A DNA stretch of 64,000 nucleotides from Oceanospirillum sp048270425 (lineage in GTDB: Bacteria; Pseudomonadota; Gammaproteobacteria; Pseudomonadales; Halomonadaceae): the NCBI GenBank assembly GCA_048270425.1, contig JBLWSY010000013.1, forward strand, positions 51,954 to 115,953, written 5' to 3'. This document shows positions 17,321 through 24,689 of the stretch, one piece after another. A model generated the notes under the pieces. That model was not told where the DNA came from. It searched no databases and saw only the letters and a list, made by a program, of their open reading frames with translations. Every line of letters begins with the position of its first letter. Position 1 is the first letter of the stretch. The position numbers were made by a program, and so were the translations under genes.

Positions 17321-18796
17321 CTATTCAGCTTTAGACAGCAGGTACTGAGTCAGCAGAGGTACCGGCCGGCCGGTTGCACCCTTCTCTTTACCAGAGTGCC
17401 ATGCGGTGCCTGCGATATCCAGGTGCGCCCAGCGGTAGTCTTCGGTGAAGCGCGACAGGAAGCAGGCCGCAGTGATAGTGCCCGCCGGACGACCACCGAT
17501 GTTGGCCATATCCGCAAAGTTGGAATCCAGCTGCTGCTGGTATTCGGCCCACAGCGGCAGGTGCCAGGCTTTATCATTGGCATCGATACCGGCTTCAAGC
17601 AGTTCTGCGGCCAGTTCGTCATCATTCGCCAGCAGACCGGAGGCGTGATGACCCAGACCGATAATGCAGGCACCGGTCAGGGTGGCGATATCCACTACGG
17701 TTTCCGGGTTGTACTTGCCGATGTAGGTCAGGGCATCGCACAGTACCAGACGGCCTTCGGCATCGGTATTCAGAATCTCAACGGTTTTGCCGGACATGGT
17801 GGTGACAATATCACCCGGCTTGGAAGCATTGCCTGCCGGCATGTTTTCAACGGCGGCAACCACGCCAACCACATTGATTTTTGGTTTCAGCTGCTTCAGT
17901 ACCGCCATGGTGCCCATCACGCTGGCTGCACCGCACATGTCGAACTTCATTTCGTCCATGCCTTCGCCCGGCTTCAGGCTGATACCACCGGTATCAAAGG
18001 TCACGCCTTTACCCACCAGAACATGAGGCTTGGCATCGCCATTACCCTTGTATTCCATTACCACAAGGCGCGGTGCTTCGACACTGCCTTTAGCAACGGA
18101 CAACAGAGAATTCATACCCAGTTCTGCCATCTGGTTTTCATCCAGAATAGTCAGGGATAGCTCGTCAAAATCTTTTGCCAGTGCTTCAGCCTGTTCTGCC
18201 AGATAAACCGGCGTACAGATGTTGCCCGGCAGGTTGCCTAGTGTACGGGTCACGTTCATGCCTTCGCCAACCGCGGCACCGGTATCCAGTGCTTTCTGCA
18301 CAGCGCCTTCAGCACCCGGTACCGACAGGGTGATGCTGTTCAGTGCGATAGGGTCAGCTTGTTTGCTCTTCAGCTGATCGAACACGTAGAGAGTCGTTAC
18401 CGTGTTTTCTGCCAGCAGACGGGCTTTCCAGTTGAGATCACGGCCTTTGATCTCAACATCTTCAAGGCTCAGAGCCAGAGTGGCGATTTTGGTGTCTTTA
18501 ACCGCAGAGATCAGGTTTTTGATCAGAGTGCGGAATTTACCCTCTTTCAGCTCTTCAGGCTTGCCGGTACCGACCAGCAGCAGGCGGCCTTTCAGTTCAC
18601 CGGCTTCCGGCAGTAGTTGAGTCTGGCCAAATTTACCGCTGAAATCGCCCAGTTCCAGAATACGGCTGATGGCACCGCCACTGGCTTTGTCCAGTTGTTG
18701 AGCATTGCTGCCCAGCGTCGCGTCAGCACCGACAAAGGCGATGCGACAATCGGCTGTTAATTCGGTTAGTGCTTGAGTTGTAGCGTTAAAAGACAT
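17321..18796 (-). CDS. pepA: Leucyl aminopeptidase (cytosol aminopeptidase PepA)
   Basis: PepA is a hexameric two-metal aminopeptidase removing N-terminal residues; in E. coli it also binds DNA (XerCD recombination, carAB control). The M17 signature NTDAEGRLVLCD and the metal- and substrate-site segment GKGVTFDTGGISLKPG are present. The start is placed at ATG 18796, giving 491 residues that begin MSFNATTQALTEL. A longer frame adds ten residues without a better ribosome site. It is divergent from lptF, the widely conserved gammaproteobacterial arrangement, with a 205-base shared control region. Confidence 0.95.
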   Translation of the reverse strand: MSFNATTQALTELTADCRIAFVGADATLGSNAQQLDKASGGAISRILELGDFSGKFGQTQLLPEAGELKGRLLLVGTGKPEELKEGKFRTLIKNLISAVKDTKIATLALSLEDVEIKGRDLNWKARLLAENTVTTLYVFDQLKSKQADPIALNSITLSVPGAEGAVQKALDTGAAVGEGMNVTRTLGNLPGNICTPVYLAEQAEALAKDFDELSLTILDENQMAELGMNSLLSVAKGSVEAPRLVVMEYKGNGDAKPHVLVGKGVTFDTGGISLKPGEGMDEMKFDMCGAASVMGTMAVLKQLKPKINVVGVVAAVENMPAGNASKPGDIVTTMSGKTVEILNTDAEGRLVLCDALTYIGKYNPETVVDIATLTGACIIGLGHHASGLLANDDELAAELLEAGIDANDKAWHLPLWAEYQQQLDSNFADMANIGGRPAGTITAACFLSRFTEDYRWAHLDIAGTAWHSGKEKGATGRPVPLLTQYLLSKAE

Positions 18797-19001
18797 AAAA
18801 ACCCCGCTCAAAATGATGACAGGCAAGACAAAAGCAGTCTGTTATTAGATAATTTGCCCGTTTGACTCAGTAGTATATGGTGACTGCTGACAGTTTACGC
18901 AATGCCTGATGCAACGGAAAGCTGCCGGAAAGTCTTCAGCGTTGTAATTTCTCTTTTAAATAAGCTTTTGGGCTTATGGATTTGTTTCTGGGAGCCGCCT
19001 T

Positions 19002-20111
19002 TTGATCCTGTTTCGCTATCTGGTCCGTGAGGTTCTGCTGACACTGGCAGCGGTATCTGCCGTTCTGCTGCTGATTATTCTGGGTGGACGTTTTATCGGG
19101 CTGTTTCAGGATGTTGCAGAAGGCTCTCTGTCGCTGGATTTTCTCTGGACGCTTTTGCTGCTGCAGTTCCCTTCGGTTCTTGAACTGATTTTACCTCTGG
19201 GATTTTTCCTTTCGGTCATGCTGACCTACGGCCGTCTTTATCAGGAAAACGAAATTGGCGTACTTCTCGCCTGCGGGTTTTCACCCAATAGGTTGCTGGC
19301 CTACACTTTGATTGCCGGGCTGTTTGTTGCTGCTGTTGTCGCCAGTTTTAGTCTTTGGTTGACTCCTTTGAGTGAGTCGAAAACCGCACAGATTTTAGAA
19401 GAGCAAAAACAGCGTGTGGACTTCTCGACCATCAAGCCGGGGCGATTTCAGTCTTTTTCCGGTGGGCAGGTGGTTTATACCGAGGAGCTCACGGATTCAA
19501 ATACCAGGATGCATAACGTTTTCCTGTCTCAACAGATTAAAGGGGATGATGGCAAAACGAGAACGGCGGTTTTTAAGGCAGATCTGGGTTATCAGTACCT
19601 TGATGAGAGAACCGGCAGTCGTTATCTGGTTTTGGAAAACGGCAACCGTACAGAAGGTCGGGCAGGGCAGGGCGATTTCTCCTTGCTGAACTTTGAGCGC
19701 TACGCTGTAAGGATGTCGGAAAAAGAGAGATCCCCTATCTCCTACAAGGTAAGGCAGCTGCCGACCTCTATGGTTTTTGGTTCATCACGTCCCGCCTACC
19801 AGGCTGCGTCTCAGTGGCGTATCTCGCTGCCTTTGATGGTTATTGTGGTTACGTTGATCGCTGTTCCCCTGAGCTATGTTCGTCCCCGGCAAGGCCGTTT
19901 TGCGAAACTTTTTCCTGCGGTTTTTCTTCATATTTTTTACCTTAGTGCCTTGATCTCTGTTCAGGGAATGGTTGAAAAGGGGAAACTGGCCCCATCTATA
20001 GGCCTTTGGTCTGTTCATGCCATATTTTTACTGATCGCCGGATATCTGTTGTTTAAAGAGCCGCTTTTGCATGCACTGAGGGCCGGTTCCAGAAAGGAAA
20101 AAAGCGCATGA
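19002..20111 (+). CDS. lptF: LPS export ABC transporter permease LptF
   Basis: LptF is one of two permeases of the LptB2FG complex that extracts lipopolysaccharide from the inner membrane for transport to the outer membrane. The 369-residue protein starts at TTG 19002 (GGGAG at 18990-18994, spacing 7) and reads MILFRYLVREVLLTLAAVSA, the normal family start. Three hydrophobic helices lie near the N-terminus (about 13-33, 53-75 and 98-120). A periplasmic beta-jellyroll region covers about 130-265, and three helices follow at the C-terminus. The stop overlaps the lptG start by four bases (ATGA). Confidence 0.95.
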   Translation: MILFRYLVREVLLTLAAVSAVLLLIILGGRFIGLFQDVAEGSLSLDFLWTLLLLQFPSVLELILPLGFFLSVMLTYGRLYQENEIGVLLACGFSPNRLLAYTLIAGLFVAAVVASFSLWLTPLSESKTAQILEEQKQRVDFSTIKPGRFQSFSGGQVVYTEELTDSNTRMHNVFLSQQIKGDDGKTRTAVFKADLGYQYLDERTGSRYLVLENGNRTEGRAGQGDFSLLNFERYAVRMSEKERSPISYKVRQLPTSMVFGSSRPAYQAASQWRISLPLMVIVVTLIAVPLSYVRPRQGRFAKLFPAVFLHIFYLSALISVQGMVEKGKLAPSIGLWSVHAIFLLIAGYLLFKEPLLHALRAGSRKEKSA

Positions 20112-21178
20112 AAACAATAGATGGTTATATTGCTAAAAGTGTTTTTGGCGCTGTACTGGTTGTTCAGTTGCTGCTTCTGGGCTTGGATATGATGCTGGCT
20201 CTGGTTAATGAGCTGGATAACCTAAATGAAACCTACCAGTTAAGTAATGTGCTCTACTATGTGCTGTTGAGTGCTCCGCGGCGTTTTTATGATCTTGTGC
20301 CTGTTGGCGTGATGGTTGGGGCTCTGATTGGCTTGGGAAGTTTAGCCAGTAATAATGAATTAGCCGTGATCCGGGCAGCCGGGGTCTCGATCACCCGAAT
20401 TATCTGGGCGGTAATGAAACCCATGTTGATGATCATCGCGGTGACCGCCTTTATTGGAGAGTTTGTTTCTCCTAAGACCGCTGTTGATGCTGAAAATTAT
20501 CGGCTGATGAAACGTTGGGATACCAACCAGACCAAAGGTAAAAGTGGTGTCTGGTTACGGGATGGCTCCGACTATTTTTATTTCCGCTCAATCAGAACTG
20601 ATGGGCAGCTTTATGGCATTCAACGTCAAAGTTTCTCAGCAGATGGTAAAACGCTGCTTTCTACCTCGGTAGCGAAAAGTGGTCAGTATGATTTTGAATT
20701 AAAGGGTTGGGTTTTGAATGATGTGATCAGGACTCAGCTTGGAAAGCAGCACATCACAAGTGAAGCCGTGGGCACTGTTTTCTGGCCCAGTGATCTGAAG
20801 CCGGATCTGATGAAGGTGATCATTATTAACCAACGCTATCTGGCGCCTTCTGATTTATGGCGTTATTCCCAGTATCTCAAAGGTCAGGGGCTGAAATCCC
20901 ATGAGCACGAGATGGCTTTCTGGCAAAAGGTACTCATGCCTCTGACCATTTCTTCTCTGGTTTTAGTGGCTGCCTCCTTTGTTTTTGGCCCCTTGCGATC
21001 AGCTCCGGCGGGTACCCGGGTATTTAGTGGTGTCGTGGTGGGACTGGTTGTTAAATATATTCAGGATATTTTAGGCCCAGCCAGTGTCGTATATGGCTTT
21101 GATCCTGTTTGGGCGGTGCTGACCCCAGCGATTGGCTGTGCTCTTTATGGCATCGTTCTGATTCGCCGTACCGGATAA
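20108..21178 (+). CDS. lptG: LPS export ABC transporter permease LptG
   Basis: This is the partner permease of LptF. Its 356 residues include the N-terminal MKTIDGYIAKSVFGAVLVVQ, transmembrane segments at about 12-32, 60-82 and 98-118, a periplasmic domain (about 130-265), and a C-terminal helix bundle. That bundle has the conserved stretch FVFGPLRSAPAGTRVFSGVV. It is translationally coupled to lptF through an ATGA overlap. The cytoplasmic ATPase LptB is not in the window, as is usual. Confidence 0.95.
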   Translation: MKTIDGYIAKSVFGAVLVVQLLLLGLDMMLALVNELDNLNETYQLSNVLYYVLLSAPRRFYDLVPVGVMVGALIGLGSLASNNELAVIRAAGVSITRIIWAVMKPMLMIIAVTAFIGEFVSPKTAVDAENYRLMKRWDTNQTKGKSGVWLRDGSDYFYFRSIRTDGQLYGIQRQSFSADGKTLLSTSVAKSGQYDFELKGWVLNDVIRTQLGKQHITSEAVGTVFWPSDLKPDLMKVIIINQRYLAPSDLWRYSQYLKGQGLKSHEHEMAFWQKVLMPLTISSLVLVAASFVFGPLRSAPAGTRVFSGVVVGLVVKYIQDILGPASVVYGFDPVWAVLTPAIGCALYGIVLIRRTG

Positions 21179-21218
21179 ATCACTCTTACTTTTTTGTTCT
21201 AAGCGTTAAGGCAGATAA

Positions 21219-21767
21219 ATGACAACAAGTGGACGCCAGTTTCCCAAGCAGACTTATACCCGGCCAGCCGGGATTGTTCGCCGTCTGGGAGCGATGATGT
21301 ACGATTTTCTGATTATTGTAGCGATCTGGATGCTACTGGGTTTTGCTCGTCTTCCTTTTCTTCCTGAGGGAGTTGATGCCATGAATGACCATGCTGGCCC
21401 AGGTTTTCAGAGTGTGCTGTTTTTGGTGACCTTTGGCTTCTTTACGTTCTTCTGGCGTCGTACCGGTCAAACGCTGGGCATGCAGGCGTGGCGTATCCGT
21501 ATTCAGAACAGTGATGGTCGTGCTATCTCTTTGACACAGTCACTGATGCGTTTTTTCTGTGGGGCTTTATCTCTGGTTTGTTTGGGATTGGGTCACTTCT
21601 GGATGCTGTTTTCTCCTTCAGGGAAGACCTGGCCGGATAGCTTTTCTGAGTCCGAGGTGGTTTATGTGCCTTCTGATAAAGAGATCGCGCGTCTGCCTGC
21701 TGCCGATGAGAATACAGCTGTATCTTCCGGTAAAGAGAGTCGTAAGACAGGCAAAAAAAAGAGCTAA
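21219..21767 (+). CDS. RDD-family membrane protein
   Basis: This is a 182-residue protein with the RDD signature near the N-terminus (AGIVRRLGAMMYDFLIIVAI, R and D at about 20 and 29). About four hydrophobic helices run from 28 to 140, and the tail is lysine-rich and hydrophilic. RDD proteins are small inner-membrane proteins of mostly unknown role; some affect ion homeostasis. It lies 40 bases after lptG and is probably co-transcribed with lptFG. Its stop codon is inside the stem of the following terminator. Confidence 0.85.
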   Translation: MTTSGRQFPKQTYTRPAGIVRRLGAMMYDFLIIVAIWMLLGFARLPFLPEGVDAMNDHAGPGFQSVLFLVTFGFFTFFWRRTGQTLGMQAWRIRIQNSDGRAISLTQSLMRFFCGALSLVCLGLGHFWMLFSPSGKTWPDSFSESEVVYVPSDKEIARLPAADENTAVSSGKESRKTGKKKS

Positions 21768-21794
21768 GCGCTCAGGCTTAGCTCTTCGTTATTT
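21761..21794 (+). terminator. Terminator of the lptFG-RDD operon
   Basis: The 9-bp perfect stem GAGCTAAGC (21761-21769) / GCTTAGCTC (21776-21784) is followed by a T-rich tail. The RDD gene's TAA is inside the left arm. Confidence 0.7.
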
Positions 21795-21839
21795 CTGACA
21801 TTTTTCCTTTTTATATCCCTATCTCTTCTCTTGTGTCGG

Positions 21840-22280
21840 TTAGCTGTTGGCCTGAATCCAGGCTTTCAGCTGAGCAGGCTGCAACACACCTGATTGTCGG
21901 GCAACCTCCTTGCCGCCTTTAAAGATCGCCAGCGTCGGTATGCTTCGGATACCAAACTGAGCCCCCAGTTGTTGCTCCTGCTCGGTATTGACCTTGGCCA
22001 TTCTGACGTAAGGTTCAAGCTCAGCGGTCATCTGAGAAAAGATCGGTCCCATCATCTGGCAGGGACCACACCAGGGCGCCCAAAAATCCACAACAACGGG
22101 AAGATCAGAGTTGGCAATCACTTTAGCCATGTTTGCCTGAGTCAGGTTTTGTGGTTCGCCGGTAAATAGCGACTGTTTGCACTTACCGCAATTGGGTTGA
22201 TCACCCAGTCTGATATTCGGGATGCGATTTACAGCGTTGCAGTGTGGGCAGACAACATGGGAGGTTTGCTGTTCGGACAT
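21840..22280 (-). CDS. trxC: Thioredoxin 2 (zinc-binding thioredoxin TrxC)
   Basis: TrxC is a cytoplasmic dithiol reductant for enzymes and oxidised proteins. The 146-residue protein has the TrxC-specific N-terminal zinc ribbon, CPHC (11-14) and CGKC (31-34). A thioredoxin fold with the active site WCGPC (about 71-75) and the cis-proline loop SIPT follows. It shares the minus strand with an unknown 274-residue gene 106 bases upstream. In E. coli trxC is under OxyR; here a 25-bp inverted repeat lies 14 bases upstream of the start. Confidence 0.94.
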   Translation of the reverse strand: MSEQQTSHVVCPHCNAVNRIPNIRLGDQPNCGKCKQSLFTGEPQNLTQANMAKVIANSDLPVVVDFWAPWCGPCQMMGPIFSQMTAELEPYVRMAKVNTEQEQQLGAQFGIRSIPTLAIFKGGKEVARQSGVLQPAQLKAWIQANS

Positions 22281-22294
22281 GATGATACCTGTCG

Positions 22295-22319
22295 ATAAGA
22301 TTTGTTAGTTAAATCTTAT
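22295..22319. promoter_or_regulatory. Perfect 9-bp inverted repeat upstream of trxC
   Basis: ATAAGATTT (22295-22303) and AAATCTTAT (22311-22319) flank a 7-base spacer directly before trxC. It is too AT-rich for a good terminator and looks like an operator. It matches OxyR spacing only weakly. The binding factor is unknown. Confidence 0.45.
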
Positions 22320-22386
22320 ATAAGGGTGGCGAAGTGCTTTTCAACCACCCTGTCCTTAAGCTGAGCCTTTTCGAATCAGAGGTCTG

Positions 22387-23211
22387 TTAGCTTAGAATCT
22401 GCTCCAGCTTGTTAAGGCTCTCGAGGCACTGCTTATGGTCGAGCAGCAATAAGGCCTGCTCCTCAGTGTTTAGCGTTTGTCCTTTAAGCTGTTCACAGGC
22501 GGAAAACAGAGCCGATGGCTGTAAACCGTAACCTTCCGTCAGGGTGCCGCTGCGAAAAATTGCAAAGTTTAATGCACTCAGTTTTTGCTGATTCGGAAGT
22601 GCCAATTTAGCCAGTCGGGCGAAACTATGGGACGGTTTTATATTCAGACCCTCACCTAACGGCAGGTCGGTGAAAGGCACCAACAGCAGGTCTCCAATCA
22701 GGCTGCCTTGTTCCAGTTTGTGTCTGAACCAAAAAGCAAGGTTTTGCAGACGAAGCTGTTTCTGCTCTTCAAAAGACAGCAATTGCCAGTCAAGCTGCGT
22801 CAGTTTTTCCAGAGGGCTGGCAAAGTAAAGCCATTCCTGAAGATTACCTTTCTGCTCCGTTGGAATGCTGCTTAGACTGCGCGATGACAGATGCTGATGA
22901 AGAGTCTGGTCTGCATGGAAAGTGTCAGCGTATTGGAGTGAAAGCTGATAATTCCAGACTTGGTTTTGCCATTCTCTGCTGACGGCAAAAGGGATATTGG
23001 TTTTCAGCTGCTGTGTAAGAAAGCGTGACTGGGATTGTGGCCGGACTTGCGGAGTCCGTTCAGAAAGATGAGAGCCGAAAAGTTTTAGTGCGCTTTGAAG
23101 AGGAAGTCGGCAAAGGTTGCCGAAACAATCGCCCAGATCAAACAGGGCAGTGCTCAGGTGAGCGGGTGATGCAAATTCCAGAGGATTAGCAGACGGATTC
23201 TGAGACAGCAT
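22387..23211 (-). CDS. Unknown 274-residue protein upstream of trxC
   Basis: I do not recognise this protein. It has no signal peptide, no clear membrane helix and no familiar motif. It is rich in leucine, glutamine and serine (for example SLSSIPTEQKGNLQEWLYF near residue 112), and looks soluble and mostly helical. AGGA lies 8 bases before the ATG at 23211. The start falls inside the end of a methionine-rich small ORF on the same strand, with a 26-base overlap, which suggests translational coupling. trxC follows 106 bases downstream, so a redox-related operon is possible. The gene begins after an intrinsic terminator in its own leader, a hint of attenuation. Confidence 0.75.
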   Translation of the reverse strand: MLSQNPSANPLEFASPAHLSTALFDLGDCFGNLCRLPLQSALKLFGSHLSERTPQVRPQSQSRFLTQQLKTNIPFAVSREWQNQVWNYQLSLQYADTFHADQTLHQHLSSRSLSSIPTEQKGNLQEWLYFASPLEKLTQLDWQLLSFEEQKQLRLQNLAFWFRHKLEQGSLIGDLLLVPFTDLPLGEGLNIKPSHSFARLAKLALPNQQKLSALNFAIFRSGTLTEGYGLQPSALFSACEQLKGQTLNTEEQALLLLDHKQCLESLNKLEQILS

Positions 23212-23335
23212 GATAACGTTCCTGATTCTGTGATAGTCGTTCTTGATAACCGGATAGCGAGACTGAGTTAGCGGTAATGGTCATAATGTTGCGCATCATA
23301 GGTTTGGTCATCATGGTAATCATCATAGGTTTCAT
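23186..23335 (-). CDS. Methionine-rich 49-residue small ORF overlapping the next gene
   Basis: Reading leftwards from ATG 23335 to TAA 23186-23188 gives a peptide beginning MKPMMITMMTKPMMRNIMT, with ten methionines in the first 18 residues and a KPMM repeat of nine-residue period. The last 26 bases overlap the start of the 274-residue gene in another frame. The ribosome site is weak (AGAGAA upstream). It could be a leader peptide, a sensor of methionine supply or oxidation, or a small structural protein. Translation is unproven, and the composition bias partly reflects a 12-base DNA repeat (CATCATAGGTTT at 23294 and 23321). Confidence 0.45.
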   Translation of the reverse strand: MKPMMITMMTKPMMRNIMTITANSVSLSGYQERLSQNQERYHAVSESVC

Positions 23336-23366
23336 GGTCGTATTCTCTTTTCTTAGTTTGTCAGGA

Positions 23367-23389
23367 AATAAAAAACCGGCAAAAGCCGG
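23367..23389 (-). terminator. Intrinsic terminator in the leader of the Met-rich ORF / 274-residue gene
   Basis: On the minus strand CCGGC (23385-23389) - TTTT - GCCGG (23376-23380) is followed by six U residues (23370-23375). No minus-strand gene precedes it, so it would act on a leader transcript starting further right. That is the layout of an attenuator. It has no U-run in the plus direction. Confidence 0.6.
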
Positions 23390-23484
23390 AGATCAATAAA
23401 TAGCATGTCAAATGCGCGACCACAACCGCGCGCAACAGCTTTTTACAATAACGGTCTGTCAGTTAGGCGTGGGTGGAAACTAAA

Positions 23485-23521
23485 ATAGGCAATACCTATC
23501 GATTCGATCTGAAAGTTATAT
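23485..23521 (+). promoter_or_regulatory. OxyR-like binding site upstream of the peroxiredoxin gene
   Basis: The sequence fits ATAG-N7-CTAT-N7-ATAG-N7-CTAT: ATAG (23485-23488), CTAT (23496-23499), ATCT (23507-23510), ATAT (23518-23521). All spacings are exactly seven. The first two quarter-sites are perfect; the third and fourth have two and one mismatches. It ends directly at a -35 position, as expected for OxyR activation. Confidence 0.65.
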
Positions 23522-23550
23522 TTTTTCAATCAAGGCAGACTCGATATAGT
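23522..23550 (+). promoter_or_regulatory. Candidate OxyR-dependent promoter of the peroxiredoxin gene
   Basis: The -10 is TATAGT (23545-23550). Seventeen bases upstream the -35 position reads TTTTTC (23522-23527), a poor match, as expected for an activator-dependent promoter. The predicted leader is about 120 bases. Confidence 0.5.
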
Positions 23551-23677
23551 GTTCACATCAAGGTTCAGTCAGTGATGCGTTGTTATCAGATCACTGATGC
23601 TGACCAAAATGTTAAAAGATATAGGCCGGAGCCTGAAAAACTGAGGCCGGATTGACTACCTGAAATGGAGAAACAAG

Positions 23678-24415
23678 ATGTTAGCGAATCGTGAAGGTCA
23701 GAACGTTCCTGAGGTTACATTCAACACCCGCATTAGCAATGAATGGGTTCAGTTGACCACTGATGATCTGTTTAAAGGCAAGAATGTCATTCTGTTTGCT
23801 CTGCCAGGGGCATTTACACCGACCTGTTCCAGTACACACCTGCCCCGCTACAACGAGCTTGCGCCGGTTTTTAAAGCGCAGGGGATTGATGACATTATCT
23901 GTCTGTCTGTGAACGACCCTTTTGTTATGGACGCCTGGGCCGGAGATCAGCATGCGGAAAATATCTTCATGCTGCCGGATGGTAACGGTGATTTCAGCCG
24001 TGGCATGGGTATGCTGGTGAATAAAGGTGAACTGGGTTTTGGTGATCGTAGCTGGCGCTACTCCATGCTGGTTCGTGATGGTGTCATTGAGAAGATGTTT
24101 ATCGAGCCGGATGTACCGGGCGACCCGTTTGAAGTTTCCGATGCGGATACCATGCTGAAGTATCTTGCTCCGCAAGCGGCAGCGCCTAAGCGTGTAACGT
24201 TAATCGGTAAGCCGGGTTGCAGCCACTGTACCCGTGCTAAGAACGCCCTTAAAGAACGCGGTATGAAATTCGAGGAGATCACTGTAGGCAGTCATGGTAT
24301 TAGTCTTGCGACTTTGCACGCGGTCTCAGGACGGGGCACAACACCGCAAATTTTTATCGAAGGTGAGCATATCGGTGGTGCAGATGACCTGGAAAAATGG
24401 TTATCCAGTCACTGA
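23678..24415 (+). CDS. Peroxiredoxin-glutaredoxin fusion protein
   Basis: This is a hybrid enzyme that reduces hydrogen peroxide and organic peroxides using glutathione. Its 245 residues hold a peroxiredoxin-5-type domain (about 1-165) with the peroxidatic cysteine in GAFTPTCSSTHLPRYNEL (about 44-61). A C-terminal glutaredoxin domain follows (about 172-245), with the active site KPGCSHC and a later GGADDLEKW motif. The fused form is known from Haemophilus, Vibrio and other gammaproteobacteria. A good OxyR-like site lies about 160-190 bases upstream. It is monocistronic, ending at a terminator. Confidence 0.94.
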   Translation: MLANREGQNVPEVTFNTRISNEWVQLTTDDLFKGKNVILFALPGAFTPTCSSTHLPRYNELAPVFKAQGIDDIICLSVNDPFVMDAWAGDQHAENIFMLPDGNGDFSRGMGMLVNKGELGFGDRSWRYSMLVRDGVIEKMFIEPDVPGDPFEVSDADTMLKYLAPQAAAPKRVTLIGKPGCSHCTRAKNALKERGMKFEEITVGSHGISLATLHAVSGRGTTPQIFIEGEHIGGADDLEKWLSSH

Positions 24416-24460
24416 GCCACGAGATGAACTCTGAGCATTTTGTCGGAGTGAATCACTGAA

Positions 24461-24496
24461 AAATAGCCCTGCAGCTTCTCTGTGGGGCTATTTTTT
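24461..24496 (+). terminator. Terminator of the peroxiredoxin-glutaredoxin gene
   Basis: AAATAGCCC (24461-24469) pairs with GGGCTATTT (24485-24493), followed by a run of T to 24496. Confidence 0.8.
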
Positions 24497-24689
24497 GTTT
24501 CAAAAGAAATTACTTGTTGAGGTAATTTGTCGCTTAAAGGGTGTTTGATAAATTTGTAGACTAAGTGTTTACCTTATATTGGTGATAAGCACTAAATATT
24601 TGCGCTTTTGCTGATAAACTTCACTTCTCCAGAAAGACGGCGCTTATTCTGCCGCTCTGTTCCGATTTAATACTGCAAGTGAGATCCCT

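Noticed and set aside
23473..23655. 60-codon frame upstream of the peroxiredoxin gene
   Set aside because: It spans the OxyR-like site and promoter; no ribosome site and unlikely protein composition.
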